From contig JANQQC010000010.1 in assembly GCA_028285145.1 (NCBI GenBank), forward strand, positions 124,001 through 188,000: DNA of 64,000 nucleotides, given 5' to 3'. Under the pieces are notes generated by a model that saw only the letters and a program-made list of their open reading frames with translations, made no database searches and was not told the DNA's origin. This document shows, piece by piece, positions 27,755-36,596 of the stretch. Source of the DNA: Hyphomonadaceae bacterium. GTDB lineage: Bacteria > Pseudomonadota > Alphaproteobacteria > Caulobacterales > Hyphomonadaceae. The translations under genes were made by a program, and so were the position numbers. The stretch's first letter is position 1, and every line of letters begins with the position of its first letter.

Positions 27755-28341
27755 TGGTCGTCCCTCTTGTTCAGGGAAACGGCAAGAGACCGCTCACCAA
27801 AACCCAACAGCAGCGCAACGCCGAGCCCGGCAGCAAAGACCACGACAACTTCGCCAAGCGTATCGAAGCCGCGATAACTGGCAAGAACAGCCGTCACAAT
27901 GTTGGGCAGCCCGGTATCGGCATAAGTGCGTTCAATGTATTCCGCCCCGACATAGGCGTTGGCAGGGGCATTGGGATCGCCGAGCGCCGGCAGGTCAAAT
28001 GTCGCGTAAATCAGCATGATGCCTGTTGCGATAACGACCACAAAGGGCGCGAGCGTTGACCCTTTGGGTGTCGCCTTTGCCGTGCGGGCAGTCAGAAGCA
28101 TCGCCCCGAGCATAAGCGCGGTCGAGATACCGGCCCCAACCGCAGCCTCGGTGAAGGCCACATCCACCGCATCAAGCGCGACAAACCAGGTTGCCGAGAC
28201 AAGTGAGTAAACCCCGGACAACATCACAATGGCAAAGAGGCTGCGCAAGCGCGCAATCGCGACGCCGACCACAAACAAGATGCCCAGCAGGAAGATATTG
28301 ATCAGCGCAAGTCCGATGGAGGCGACTTCAGCTTCATTCAT
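27751..28341 (-). CDS. MrpA C-terminal-like subunit (MbhD/MbhE-like, DUF4040)
   Basis: A 196-residue membrane protein corresponding to the C-terminal end of MrpA and to hydrogenase subunits MbhD/MbhE: ALINIFLLGILFVVGVAIAR, then FVALDAVDVAFTEAAVGAG (the conserved D-V-A-x-T-E-A-A motif), then GFDTLGEVVVVFAAGLGV near the C-terminus. In classical Mrp this part is fused to a NuoL-like N-terminus, which is missing here. The start at 28341 overlaps mrpG (ATGA) and removes an implausible 39-residue polar extension. Confidence 0.88.
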   Translation of the reverse strand: MNEAEVASIGLALINIFLLGILFVVGVAIARLRSLFAIVMLSGVYSLVSATWFVALDAVDVAFTEAAVGAGISTALMLGAMLLTARTAKATPKGSTLAPFVVVIATGIMLIYATFDLPALGDPNAPANAYVGAEYIERTYADTGLPNIVTAVLASYRGFDTLGEVVVVFAAGLGVALLLGFGERSLAVSLNKRDDQ

Positions 28342-28697
28342 GCCTTGTCTCCATCGCGCCGGCCCACACGGCCGATCACAGGCTGCAGCCCGGCCGTGTG
28401 CGCTGCACTGGCCGCCGCGTGCGTGGATGTTGGGCCCGTTATGAAAATGAAAACCCATATCGCAGCGAGCTTAACAGCGATCAGCCACGTTGTTTCCGGA
28501 AGCAGCGCCATACCGAGCAGAAGCGACGTCGCTGCCGATGTGTCGGTGACCGAGGCTGCGTGCAACCGCGTGTAAAAATCAGGGAACCGTAGAACACCGA
28601 CAGTGCCGATAATGGCGAGGAGGCCGCCAAGCAGGCACAGAGCCCCGCCGGCCCATGGCCGCAGCGTTTCGAAAATGGTCAGGGCCGTTTCGATCAT
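28338..28697 (-). CDS. mrpG: MrpG antiporter subunit
   Basis: A 119-residue three-helix subunit with the MrpG signature GTVGVLRFPDFYTRLHAAS (residues 33-51) and the following VTDTSAATSLLLGMAL helix. It overlaps mrpF and the MrpA C-terminal-like gene by 4 bp each. It is required for complex assembly in studied systems. Confidence 0.93.
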   Translation of the reverse strand: MIETALTIFETLRPWAGGALCLLGGLLAIIGTVGVLRFPDFYTRLHAASVTDTSAATSLLLGMALLPETTWLIAVKLAAIWVFIFITGPTSTHAAASAAHTAGLQPVIGRVGRRDGDKA

Positions 28698-28993
28698 TCG
28701 TCGTCTCCCGACGGGGGTACCGATTTGCGTGCCATCGGCACTTGGAAAGACCGGTAGCGGAAGAATTTCAGGATCGCGATCGTCGCAACGAAATTGATCA
28801 TGGCGTAGAGCAGTGCGATATCCATGAAGTCAGGTCGGCCCATAATGTAGCCGAGCAGTGCGAGGAGCAGCACCGTCTTTGTTCCGAACGAATTCACGGC
28901 CAGAACCCGGTCATAGAGCGTTGGACCCGCGAGCAGACGGATCAGCATGAGCGCAAGCGCGACCATCAGAGCAATACCGGCAGCTGGGATCAT
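28694..28993 (-). CDS. mrpF: MrpF antiporter subunit
   Basis: A 99-residue three-helix subunit with RLLAGPTLYDRVLAVNSFGT (residues 19-38) and GRPDFMDIALLYAMINFVAT, both typical of MrpF. It overlaps mrpE and mrpG by 4 bp, confirming a polycistronic mRNA. Confidence 0.93.
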   Translation of the reverse strand: MIPAAGIALMVALALMLIRLLAGPTLYDRVLAVNSFGTKTVLLLALLGYIMGRPDFMDIALLYAMINFVATIAILKFFRYRSFQVPMARKSVPPSGDDE

Positions 28994-29496
28994 CCGGCCA
29001 CCTCCGTTTCCCGCTTACGACCGTCGGCCGCCTCCGCCGACCGGCGATCCATTTCTATAAAGTCCTCAGGCTGGGTCTGGTCCTCGTAAAGGCCATGTAC
29101 CAGCATCCAGTCGCCCTCAACTTCCAGGGTCACGGTACCAGGCGTCAGCGTTATTGAATTGGCGAAGACCGTCTTTGCCAGATCGGTCCGGCACGTCGTT
29201 GCAACTTTCACAAGCGCGGGCTGAATGTCGAGCTCCGCGCGCAGGCAGGCGCGGATGACAATCCAGTTAGCCTTCAGAATTTCAATCATCAGCCAGACCC
29301 AGTAGGATAGGTAAACCGGCAGCCGAAAATATGGAGCCGCTTCGCGGTCCAGCAGGCGAAGCCGACTGACGAGCACAAGGCAGATGATGATGGATGAAAG
29401 CCCAAAGAAAAGCATGCGGGGCTTGTAGAGTCCTGAGAACGCGAGCCAGAGCGCGCTCAGGAGTATCGCCAGTCCGATAAGATAGCCCAAGCGCAC
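28990..29496 (-). CDS. mrpE: MrpE antiporter subunit
   Basis: A 168-residue MnhE/MrpE protein and the first gene of the operon. Two N-terminal helices are followed by the YLSYWVWLMIEILKANWIV helix and the cytoplasmic motif NSITLTPGTVTLEVEGDWM. The start is GTG at 29496, with GGGG about 10 bp upstream. The 124 bp between it and the DUF2336 gene must hold the operon promoter; TTGATC and TAATCT 15 bp apart on the minus strand are a weak candidate. MrpE-first order differs from the usual A-to-G order. Confidence 0.92.
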   Translation of the reverse strand: MRLGYLIGLAILLSALWLAFSGLYKPRMLFFGLSSIIICLVLVSRLRLLDREAAPYFRLPVYLSYWVWLMIEILKANWIVIRACLRAELDIQPALVKVATTCRTDLAKTVFANSITLTPGTVTLEVEGDWMLVHGLYEDQTQPEDFIEMDRRSAEAADGRKRETEVAG

Positions 29497-29620
29497 GTCG
29501 CTTAACCCCGTTGAGATTATCTGATCTCGAACCGGATCAACTAGAGGGATGGAAGTGATTTGACCAGCCCCGAATGGCCGTAATTGTCACCATGCGGGCC
29601 AATCGCCTGTGTCGGAGGCG

Positions 29621-30835
29621 TTACTTGACGAAAGCCAGCTTCGTTAGCTCCACAGATGAACTCAGCGTTTCGGCCGCGGCGATCTTGTCGTCCTTGATGT
29701 TGCCAGCCGCAAGCGCCGAAGACAGCGACCAGTTCCAGTACCGCAGCGTTGTCTGCGCGCGGCCAACGCTGAGCAGCTCGTAGGTCTCGGACAGATACTC
29801 AAGATTGGGACCGTCCTCATTGTTCGGGTCCTTGACCGGGCGACGCAGCGCTTTCCAGAAAAGCGGCAAGTTGTGGCGCTTCAGTCCGGTGGCCTTGCAG
29901 AGAACGGCAATGCCCTCGCCGCCTCTGTCACTTAAAATCTTGCCGATCGTAATAGGCTTCACACCCGCAAGGAAGCCAATTTCCTGCGCGAGTTCAGCCG
30001 TCATGCCAGTTTCTGCCGCAACTTCCACTGCAGCTTCGAGGCTTTCGAATTCACTGTTGTTCAGCGCCCCACGGTTCCGTTGACGCCGTTCGATCAGCTG
30101 TAAAGTGCGCATCGCGACCGGATCTGAAAATCCCTCTTCGGCAACCATGGGAAAAACGTCGCCACACCGCTCGATCAGCGCCATTCGATCGCCAGCGAAC
30201 CTTTGCAGGATTTGGCGACGGGACGGAGCATCGCACCACCAGAACATGGCCATAGCCTGCCCGGCATTCAGCTCGCCGCGCGCAATCAGGGCATCGCGAA
30301 CCGTTGGAGCGTCCGCAGACAGCTTCACCAGCTTGTCGATCGATATATCCTGCAGGACCGATCCCCGATTCTTAAGCAGTTCGACAAGCATTGCGGGCTC
30401 AGCAAAATCGGCGAGTATGTTGGCAACTGCCGGATCGACGATCTTGCGACCTGCAATGGCAAGTCGATGAGCTGGTGTCGTGTCACGGGCAATCTGGATT
30501 AGATCGACCGAATCCAGTCCCTCATTCTCAGTCAGCAGCGGTTCCGCCACGACGAAAGGGCATTGCGCGAGATATCGCAGCAGAGGCCGCGGAGCCATCG
30601 TCGCGTTTCGGAGCCGGTCCGCGCAGTAGCTTCGATCTTCAAGCTCCAACTGGAGAAGCATGTCGAGCAAGATGTCGCCGGCCATGTTCCGGTCAGAAAC
30701 GGGAATCGACGAGTGCGGCATGACCACGACATCGGTCAGCCGTCGGAGCAAGGCACGGCGCGCGCGTCCTTGTGCGGTTGATTCCTTGGTTTCAGGCACG
30801 TCAAAGCGCCCCGGATCAAGCTGGGCTTCTGCCAT
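29621..30835 (-). CDS. DUF2336 domain protein
   Basis: A 404-residue soluble helical protein of the alphaproteobacterial DUF2336 family, built of HEAT-like helical pairs: RRALLRRLTDVVVM, PRPLLRYLAQCPFVVAEPLL, and AGRKIVDPAVANILADFAEP with NRGSVLQDISIDKLVKLS. The function is not established; some members lie near chemotaxis or cell-cycle genes. It lies 53 bp from the DoxX gene upstream on the same strand, and the mrp operon starts after it. Confidence 0.85.
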   Translation of the reverse strand: MAEAQLDPGRFDVPETKESTAQGRARRALLRRLTDVVVMPHSSIPVSDRNMAGDILLDMLLQLELEDRSYCADRLRNATMAPRPLLRYLAQCPFVVAEPLLTENEGLDSVDLIQIARDTTPAHRLAIAGRKIVDPAVANILADFAEPAMLVELLKNRGSVLQDISIDKLVKLSADAPTVRDALIARGELNAGQAMAMFWWCDAPSRRQILQRFAGDRMALIERCGDVFPMVAEEGFSDPVAMRTLQLIERRQRNRGALNNSEFESLEAAVEVAAETGMTAELAQEIGFLAGVKPITIGKILSDRGGEGIAVLCKATGLKRHNLPLFWKALRRPVKDPNNEDGPNLEYLSETYELLSVGRAQTTLRYWNWSLSSALAAGNIKDDKIAAAETLSSSVELTKLAFVK

Positions 30836-30888
30836 GGAAAAATCGCTAGCGCGGATAGGTTAAGAGACTGTGGAAACTGGGTTTTCGA

Positions 30889-31347
30889 TCATCGCTTCGC
30901 CCTTGACGGATGAACCACCACAATGAGCAGACTTGCGACAAGCATGGCGACGGCCAGCATGAACAGTGCCCCGCCATCCGTCGCTGTTTCGCCGGGCGCG
31001 AGCGAGGCTGGCACTTCCCGCCCAAGCCATGGAGACAGATGAAAGCCGATCGCGCCAGCGAGAATAACGAAGGACAGGAACGCGCCCAGTCGCCGCGAGA
31101 AGGGCAGAAAAAGCAGGAAGGCGGCTAGAAGCTCCGCCAGGCCCACCACAACACGCCCCGTCGGTTCGAAGATTGGATACCGGGAGCGCTCCGCAAGTGT
31201 CTGGAAAACGATGTTCTCGCCCGGAGCATCCCAGAACTTCACCATCCCGTCCGGTGGTCCTGGTAGAGGATGAATGGTCGCCTGGAGAAACATAGCGATG
31301 AGGAAGAGCGCGAGCCCCCAACTCAGGACATGACGAACTGTTGTCAT
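30889..31347 (-). CDS. DoxX-like small membrane protein
   Basis: A 152-residue protein with four helices (VLSWGLALFLIAMFLQATI, GLAELLAAFLLFLPF, GAFLSFVILAGAIGFHLSP, FMLAVAMLVASLLIVVV). The pattern and the GRVVVGLAELLAAFLLFLP segment fit the DoxX/DUF417-like group. Start 31347 is supported by GGAGGG 5 bp before the ATG; an upstream start at 31371 is unlikely. Members are linked to membrane redox or oxidative-stress functions, but nothing specific is seen here. It is divergent from the MFS gene at 31476. Confidence 0.7.
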   Translation of the reverse strand: MTTVRHVLSWGLALFLIAMFLQATIHPLPGPPDGMVKFWDAPGENIVFQTLAERSRYPIFEPTGRVVVGLAELLAAFLLFLPFSRRLGAFLSFVILAGAIGFHLSPWLGREVPASLAPGETATDGGALFMLAVAMLVASLLIVVVHPSRAKR

Positions 31348-31475
31348 GGCGACCCTCCATTTCCTGGGCACGCTAACATGCGCTGACAGGGTGACAACCG
31401 GGTATCAGTGTGCGCACTCCCACCCTTTCCATGCCAGATGCATTCGATAAGAGTGGCGGCGGAGGCGAAGAGACA

Positions 31476-32915
31476 ATGTCGGATCGTGTAGAGGATCAGG
31501 GCGAGGCCGACGAAAACGGGCGGAACGAGAGCGTGACCTCGCCGGTCAGCGGCGTCGATACCGCCCTGAATGCCGGCGTTTCCTTTCTCAAAACAGCTGA
31601 AAACGTCCGGGCGAAACGGCTGCGCCGCGGCGTTCACATTGAGCTTCCCGCCTATCTTTTCGTTCAGTCCAGCTGGTTCATGGCCTTTGGCCTGCAAATG
31701 GTGCTGTTTCCCTATCTAATCACAAACAAGCTCGGCCTGAACGGCGTTGAGCTTGGCTTGGCGAACATGGCGCTGTCGGCCCCCTCCGTCGTCTTCCTCC
31801 TCATCGGTGGCGTCGTTGCCGAACGCGCCGACGGCAAGCGCCTGCTGATCCTCCTCCATTTGCTAGGAGCCCTCCCGGCGTTCGCACTGGCCCTCGCCGT
31901 CTCCGAGGGCCGCCTGTCCTACCCGCTCATGATCTTGTACGGCATCACAATCGGCACAGTGGGAGCCTTCATGATGCCCGCCCGCGATGCAATCGTGAAC
32001 GAGGTGGTCGAGCGGCGCATGCGCGTTGGCTCCAGCGTCACACTTCAGCTTGGCGTCACGCTCGCCACAATGGCGCAATTTGTCAGTCAGATCTGCGGGC
32101 TCATCCTGGCCGGCTACGCAGACAAAATGACACGAATGCCAGCCTTCCTTGGCGGGCTTGAGGTTGGGCCAATCTCCAGCCATCGCCTGCTTGCCATTCA
32201 GGGGATCGTCATGGGCATGGGTGCGGTGTTTGCGCTTCTGCTCGCAAAGGGCCGAAAGGTCCGAACCGGGCGCGCCGGCATTGGCGCGGCGTTTGGAGAC
32301 ATTGCCGATGGCGTCCGCGCTGTTCGCGCTGATCCGCGACTGTGGGCCATGTCGCTGCTCATGTTCGGCGTCGGTGTGCTTGTGATCGGGTCCTTCCTTG
32401 TTGTCCTGCCGATCATCAATCGCGACATTTATGGACTGCAATCGGATGGTATCCGGGACATGTTCGTTACCTTCTGGCTCGGCGCTTTCGTTTCATCGGT
32501 CGCCCTGTCCGTCTTCAAGAACATCAAGCGGCAGGGCCGGCTTCTTCTGACGGCGCAGTTGCTGGGGTCTCTCGCCATTCTCGCAATGCTCTGGCGGATT
32601 CCGCACGCCGCTTTCCTCGGGATCGTTTTTGTCTGGGGGCTTGCCGCAGGCGTCTCAATCGCGATGAGCCGATCGATCGTCCAAAACGCAGCTCCCAAGG
32701 ACCAGCTCGCCCGCGTACTTTCAATCTATCAGCTTGGCTTCATGGCGGGCGCTCCTATTGGCGCAGCCCTTATGGGATTGCTCACTGATTTATTCGGGCC
32801 TCAGAAGATCGCCATCGTTCCTGCGGGCGGGATGACCCTGCTGATTCTCTGGATGGCACTCGGCACGCCGATCTGGAACATGAAGAACGATCAGGTCTCA
32901 AAAACAACACGCTAA
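31476..32915 (+). CDS. MFS transporter
   Basis: About 479 residues with 12 predicted helices, preceded by a polar 65-residue cytoplasmic N-terminus rich in Glu/Asp. MFS loop motifs: GGVVAERADGKRLLILLHLL after helix 2 and a matching segment in the second half; FMMPARDAIVNEVVERR is like the EntS/MFS_3 exporter group. The substrate is unknown. I chose the ATG at 31476 with GGAGG 11 bp upstream; in-frame starts at 31410 (GTG) and 31431 are alternatives. No terminator is obvious after it. Confidence 0.85.
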   Translation: MSDRVEDQGEADENGRNESVTSPVSGVDTALNAGVSFLKTAENVRAKRLRRGVHIELPAYLFVQSSWFMAFGLQMVLFPYLITNKLGLNGVELGLANMALSAPSVVFLLIGGVVAERADGKRLLILLHLLGALPAFALALAVSEGRLSYPLMILYGITIGTVGAFMMPARDAIVNEVVERRMRVGSSVTLQLGVTLATMAQFVSQICGLILAGYADKMTRMPAFLGGLEVGPISSHRLLAIQGIVMGMGAVFALLLAKGRKVRTGRAGIGAAFGDIADGVRAVRADPRLWAMSLLMFGVGVLVIGSFLVVLPIINRDIYGLQSDGIRDMFVTFWLGAFVSSVALSVFKNIKRQGRLLLTAQLLGSLAILAMLWRIPHAAFLGIVFVWGLAAGVSIAMSRSIVQNAAPKDQLARVLSIYQLGFMAGAPIGAALMGLLTDLFGPQKIAIVPAGGMTLLILWMALGTPIWNMKNDQVSKTTR

Positions 32916-33240
32916 CACCCGCGAACCCTTGTCGAAAAAAAACACTAACCTACATCCGGCGTTACAGGGTCACACCAAAGGCAGGTCATGAGCAGTGTAT
33001 TAGTCACTGAATTTTGGCTCAATTTATCCCGAACCAACCGCCAACGCGTCTGTAGCCGCGAAGCGGCATCTCGCTGGTCCCGTGTTTCTCGAGAACGATA
33101 AACAATTCGAATTGGCCGACGCGTAAACAAACCGCGCGTCGCCAGGACACGAACGCTCGTCAAAAATTCGAACGGACGTGTCTTACCCGAAGGCGGAGGT
33201 CGAAACCCTCTCCGCCCAAACCCTCAAAAGGAAGTCTAAG
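32916..33240. other. 325-bp non-coding region upstream of lipoprotein gene
   Basis: I see no credible gene. Two perfect palindromes lie close together: TTCTCGAGAA at 33086-33095 and CAATTCGAATTG at 33103-33114, candidate regulator sites. A hairpin with arms GGCGGAG and CTCCGCC spans 33192-33216 and would lie in the 5' leader of the next gene, just before its AAGGAAG ribosome site. Confidence 0.4.
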
Positions 33241-33786
33241 ATGAACAAAAGCATGAGAGCCGTAATGAGCGGTGCCGCAGGTCTAGCGATTGTGGCCTGT
33301 GCTTCGAATGCCGAAGAGCCGGCGGTCACTATCACGGAGGCAGACGTCGTCGCCGCTCAAACAGAGTGGGGTGAAGGTATTGTCGCTATTTCGAGCGTGC
33401 ACTCTTCCGGCGGTGACTATGAGGCCCGGGCGACCGAGCACATCAATACGCTTTATGCTTACGGTGAAACACCGGTCATGTTTAAGCCAACGCTCGCAGC
33501 AGCAGACCAATTCCGAGAGACGTTCGAAGAGGCGCTGTCCTACTTCATCGGTGCTGAAGGCACCGAGGACTCCGGCTTTGCGATTTCAGGCTGGACAGAT
33601 GTTCGTTGGGAAAACAACGGCGTCTACACGGGCAGCGACTCAGCCATGGCCATGGGTAACTACTACTTCACGGGCCCCGATGGCGGCGAAACCAAGGTCG
33701 AGTACACATTTGGTTACGTGGTTGACGATGAAGGTGATCTGAAGATCAATCTTCACCACTCATCCCTGCCGTACTCCCCCGAGTAA
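33241..33786 (+). CDS. NTF2-like (SgcJ/CaMKII-association type) lipoprotein
   Basis: A 181-residue protein with a lipoprotein signal (GAAGLAIVAC, Cys at residue 20) and a single alpha/beta domain. TQTEWGEG-type N-terminal helix (AAQTEWGEGIVAIS), ATEHINTLYAYG, the strand VRWENNGVYTGSDSAMAMGN and the ending KINLHHSSLPY are like the SgcJ/EcaC and CaMKII-association branch of NTF2-like proteins, which bind small ligands or dimerise. The start at 33241 has AAGGAAG 5-6 bp upstream. A terminator-like hairpin follows. It is likely periplasmic, outer-membrane anchored and monocistronic. Confidence 0.7.
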   Translation: MNKSMRAVMSGAAGLAIVACASNAEEPAVTITEADVVAAQTEWGEGIVAISSVHSSGGDYEARATEHINTLYAYGETPVMFKPTLAAADQFRETFEEALSYFIGAEGTEDSGFAISGWTDVRWENNGVYTGSDSAMAMGNYYFTGPDGGETKVEYTFGYVVDDEGDLKINLHHSSLPYSPE

Positions 33787-33795
33787 GGCCTGACA

Positions 33796-33829
33796 AATTT
33801 GGGGGCCGCGAAACGCGCGCCCCCAATAT
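33796..33829 (+). terminator. Terminator-like hairpin after lipoprotein gene
   Basis: TTGGGGGC-CGCG and CGCG-c-GCCCCCAA form a 12-bp GC-rich stem with one bulged base around an AAA loop. It is followed by TATTTGTGTTT, a moderately T-rich tail. It starts 10 bp after the stop codon. Confidence 0.75.
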
Positions 33830-34006
33830 TTGTGTTTCGCGCACGACTTCAATCCGCGCCGAAGACTGGGCGTTGCAGCGATGCCCGCTTCAATGCCAGT
33901 CAAATTCGATCCAACGCACCACCCGATTTTACTAAACGCATTGCCGTAATGACATGGCCTGACTAAGTCCCTTCCAGTCCGGGGGCCGGAATGGAGATAA
34001 CGAAAG

Positions 34007-34723
34007 ATGTGCTACAAGGCTGCGTTCGGTTTTTACACGCTTTGTGCTTCCTCACTGGCCTTTGGTGCATTTGCGCAGAATACCGCCGGCGTTTTCGGGC
34101 CTGTCATTGATGAGAATGAACGCGGCTTTGAGTATCGCGCGACCTACGACGCCGACAGCGAAGAGCTGAACCAGCGCGTCCACTATCAGCAAGCCATCAA
34201 TGGCGAAATGCGCTGGCGTGTCGTGGCGCAGGTTCGCGAAACTGAAGACTCTGACTTTGATGCCGACTATGTTCGCGGAGAGCTTGTCTGGCAGGTGACC
34301 CCTGACGATCAGAAGTATCAAACGGGATTTCGCTTTGAAGGTCGCTACCGGTTCGATGATCGCCCCGGCGATGTCACAGTCCACTGGACCAATCAGTGGA
34401 AACACATCGACAACTGGACCCTTCGGTTCATTGTTGGTGCAACACAACAGATCGGAAATGACCCGGCCGACGGGATCCTGATTCAGACGCGCGCAGGTGG
34501 CTATACGGATCTTGAAGCCGGCCCGCGCGTCGGCTTTGAACTCTTCAGCGAATACGGCTCCACGTCGGACTGGTTGCCCCTGGACGAACAGGAGCACTCA
34601 GCAGGCCCCTTTGCCGTGTTCGGCCTGGATGAAGACTGGAACCTTTACGCTGGCGTACTGCTCGGGCTCACCGATCCCACACCGGATCAGCAGTTTCGCT
34701 TCAGGATAGGCCGCGACTTCTAG
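34007..34723 (+). CDS. Putative outer-membrane beta-barrel protein
   Basis: A 238-residue protein with a signal peptide (FYTLCASSLAFGAFA, cleaved before QN) and many alternating amphipathic strands (RGFEYRATYDADSEE, MRWRVVAQVRETED, YQTGFRFEGRYRFDD, WTLRFIVGATQQIG). It ends in FRFRIGRDF, with the terminal Phe that the BAM machinery recognises on outer-membrane barrels. About 10 strands are plausible. No family was recognised. GGAG lies 10 bp before the ATG. It faces the convergent cytochrome gene 5 bp away. Confidence 0.65.
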   Translation: MCYKAAFGFYTLCASSLAFGAFAQNTAGVFGPVIDENERGFEYRATYDADSEELNQRVHYQQAINGEMRWRVVAQVRETEDSDFDADYVRGELVWQVTPDDQKYQTGFRFEGRYRFDDRPGDVTVHWTNQWKHIDNWTLRFIVGATQQIGNDPADGILIQTRAGGYTDLEAGPRVGFELFSEYGSTSDWLPLDEQEHSAGPFAVFGLDEDWNLYAGVLLGLTDPTPDQQFRFRIGRDF

Positions 34724-34728
34724 AACAC

Positions 34729-35130
34729 TCAGGTGTCCTGCGGATCCTGCACACTCTCGATATAGTCCACGAGCGCTTCGACCTCGTGCGGCTGGAATTG
34801 CCAGACCGGCATATCCGGGTGCCCGACCACAATGCCCTCTGCCAGTGCCTCTTCAAGCGCGCTGACAGGATAGTTCTCGGAAAACTTCCGGAACGGCTTC
34901 GCATCGGGATGAGGGCTGTCACCCTCTGCGCCTATGGCGTGACAAACCGCGCAAAGCATTTCGGCAATCGCCTCGCCCTCGCCGAACTCGACCATCTGAA
35001 CTTCTGGCGCAGATATCGGTGGGACGTCCAGTGTTGGCTCCGGAGTTTCATTCTCTGAACACGCTGTGCTCATGACCAGGACGCTGGCGAACGCGCCGGT
35101 TCGAAAAATGTAAGACAAATCGGTCCTCAT
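34729..35130 (-). CDS. Cytochrome c-type lipoprotein
   Basis: A 133-residue protein with a lipoprotein signal (SVLVMSTAC) and a Pro/Glu-rich linker. A class I cytochrome c domain carries one haem site, CAVCH near residue 67, and the distal Met in GHPDMPVWQF, followed by the final helix VEALVDYIESVQ. It is expected to be a membrane-anchored periplasmic electron carrier; the partner is unknown. ATG 35130 is preferred over 35157 because the signal begins there. No redox enzyme gene is adjacent. Confidence 0.87.
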   Translation of the reverse strand: MRTDLSYIFRTGAFASVLVMSTACSENETPEPTLDVPPISAPEVQMVEFGEGEAIAEMLCAVCHAIGAEGDSPHPDAKPFRKFSENYPVSALEEALAEGIVVGHPDMPVWQFQPHEVEALVDYIESVQDPQDT

Positions 35131-35186
35131 TCCGCTACGGACATTAAACCTACACAAGATTCATGTGGACATCGACTTACAAATCG

Positions 35187-35789
35187 TCAGGGCCGTTCGC
35201 CCCACAGAACAAGCCGGTCAGCCGATTTATCGAGCTCAATCAAGCCGAATCCACCCGTCGGCAGTTTGAGACCCGCCTCGCCCGCCGCGCCGATGGCGTA
35301 AAGCGCGAAACGCGCGATGCCGTTTGACGTCACCACCAGGTGATCGCCGGGCTTGTCGCGCATGGAACTCAACTCGTCTTGCCAGACTGCCTTCAAGACT
35401 GCCGGTTTGACCTGCCACCCCGGAGGCGGCTCAGCGTTCTGCTCCCAAGCCGCCAGAGCCGCTTCTCCAATACGCGCAATCACTTCCGCTTCGGGCCGGT
35501 TCTCGTCTGGACCATAGTCGATCTCGCGAAGGAATTCGGATGCCTCAAGCGATGGCGGTTGCGACTGCGCAGCGAGGATGGCTTCAGCCGTCTGTGTGGT
35601 TCGTTTGAGCGGGCTTGTCCTCGCGCTCTCAAAGCAAGCCACGCGACTGCTGAAGAGGGTCGCAAGCGCCTTGGCTTGAGCCTGACCGGAGGTGGACAAA
35701 TCGAGATCTGTACGACCGCCAACGCGGGTTACGATGTCGCCTTTGTCGAATGTATTTCCATGGCGGACGATCCAGATCCGTGCCGTCAT
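35187..35789 (-). CDS. Histidine phosphatase family protein, last gene of the Kdo operon
   Basis: A 200-residue phosphoglycerate mutase-like phosphatase: catalytic RHGNTF at residues 9-14, ARTSPLKRTTQTAEAI, the acid region EIDYGPDENR, and the second histidine in GDHLVVTSNGI, where the usual H is replaced in the V-T-S-N-G loop. It overlaps kdsB by 4 bp (ATGA). Kdo synthesis needs a Kdo-8-phosphate phosphatase (KdsC), and none is present in this operon, so this protein may fill that role; this is inference. The apparent lack of the canonical second His (SHG) deserves a check. Confidence 0.85.
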   Translation of the reverse strand: MTARIWIVRHGNTFDKGDIVTRVGGRTDLDLSTSGQAQAKALATLFSSRVACFESARTSPLKRTTQTAEAILAAQSQPPSLEASEFLREIDYGPDENRPEAEVIARIGEAALAAWEQNAEPPPGWQVKPAVLKAVWQDELSSMRDKPGDHLVVTSNGIARFALYAIGAAGEAGLKLPTGGFGLIELDKSADRLVLWGERP

Positions 35790-36589
35790 GCGTGCGGGTC
35801 GCCATATCGCGCGATGTCGGCCTCGACGCGCGCGACGTCTTCGGGCGAATCAATGCCTGCTGAAGAGAACTCAGGCGCTTCGACACTTTCAGCGTGAATG
35901 CTCATGCCGTTTTCGAGAAACCGGAGCTGCTCCAAGCCCTCCAAAGCCTCATATTGGCCGACAGGTAGCGAGGCAAACCGCTTAAGTGCGACCCGTCGAT
36001 AACCGTAAAGGCCAATATGCTGAAGGATGGGAGACTGCGCTGAAGTCTCTCGCAGAGCGTCCTCCTTGCGAACCGCCGGGATGATGCTTTTCGAAAACCA
36101 TATGGCGCGGCCTGTCTCCGCCCGAATACATGTTGTGCCGCTGAACGGCGATGTCTTCTTATGCTGGCGCAGCGCGTCCAGCGCCTCCCAGGAGAGTGGC
36201 ACCACAACAGTTGCCACATCAGCATCCGTCGTCTCTCCAACACGAATCAGCGCTTCAATGTGAGTTGACGGTGTAAAGGGTGCATCCCCCTGAAGATTGA
36301 CGATGAATTCCGCATCCGAGCCGAGTGCCTCCAGCGCCGCCAGCGCCCTGTCTGTACCGGACGCAAGATCGGGATCCGTCATGACGGCCCGAACACCGCA
36401 GTCCTCTGCGTGCCGGTAGATAGCCTCATGATCTGTTGCGACGGCGAGCTCTGCACCCGTTCGTTTCGCCGCAGTTTTGGCCACAACGCAAACACGGGAC
36501 AGCATTGAACGACCCACGATCTGCGCGAGCGGCTTGCCGGGGAAACGGGTCGAGGCATAGCGCGCAGGAATGACGATTAGCGTCTTCAT
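35786..36589 (-). CDS. kdsB: CMP-Kdo synthetase (3-deoxy-manno-octulosonate cytidylyltransferase)
   Basis: A 267-residue nucleotidyltransferase. MKTLIVIPARYASTRFPGKP at the N-terminus binds CTP; NLQGDAPF and HIGLYGYRRVALKRF are KdsB motifs, with LPVGQYEALEGLEQLRFLEN near the C-terminus. It activates Kdo as CMP-Kdo for lipid A core assembly. The start at 36589 gives the family's normal N-terminus; the longer frame adds 19 unrelated residues. It lies 7 bp after kdsD. Confidence 0.95.
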   Translation of the reverse strand: MKTLIVIPARYASTRFPGKPLAQIVGRSMLSRVCVVAKTAAKRTGAELAVATDHEAIYRHAEDCGVRAVMTDPDLASGTDRALAALEALGSDAEFIVNLQGDAPFTPSTHIEALIRVGETTDADVATVVVPLSWEALDALRQHKKTSPFSGTTCIRAETGRAIWFSKSIIPAVRKEDALRETSAQSPILQHIGLYGYRRVALKRFASLPVGQYEALEGLEQLRFLENGMSIHAESVEAPEFSSAGIDSPEDVARVEADIARYGDPHA

Positions 36590-36596
36590 CTCACCC

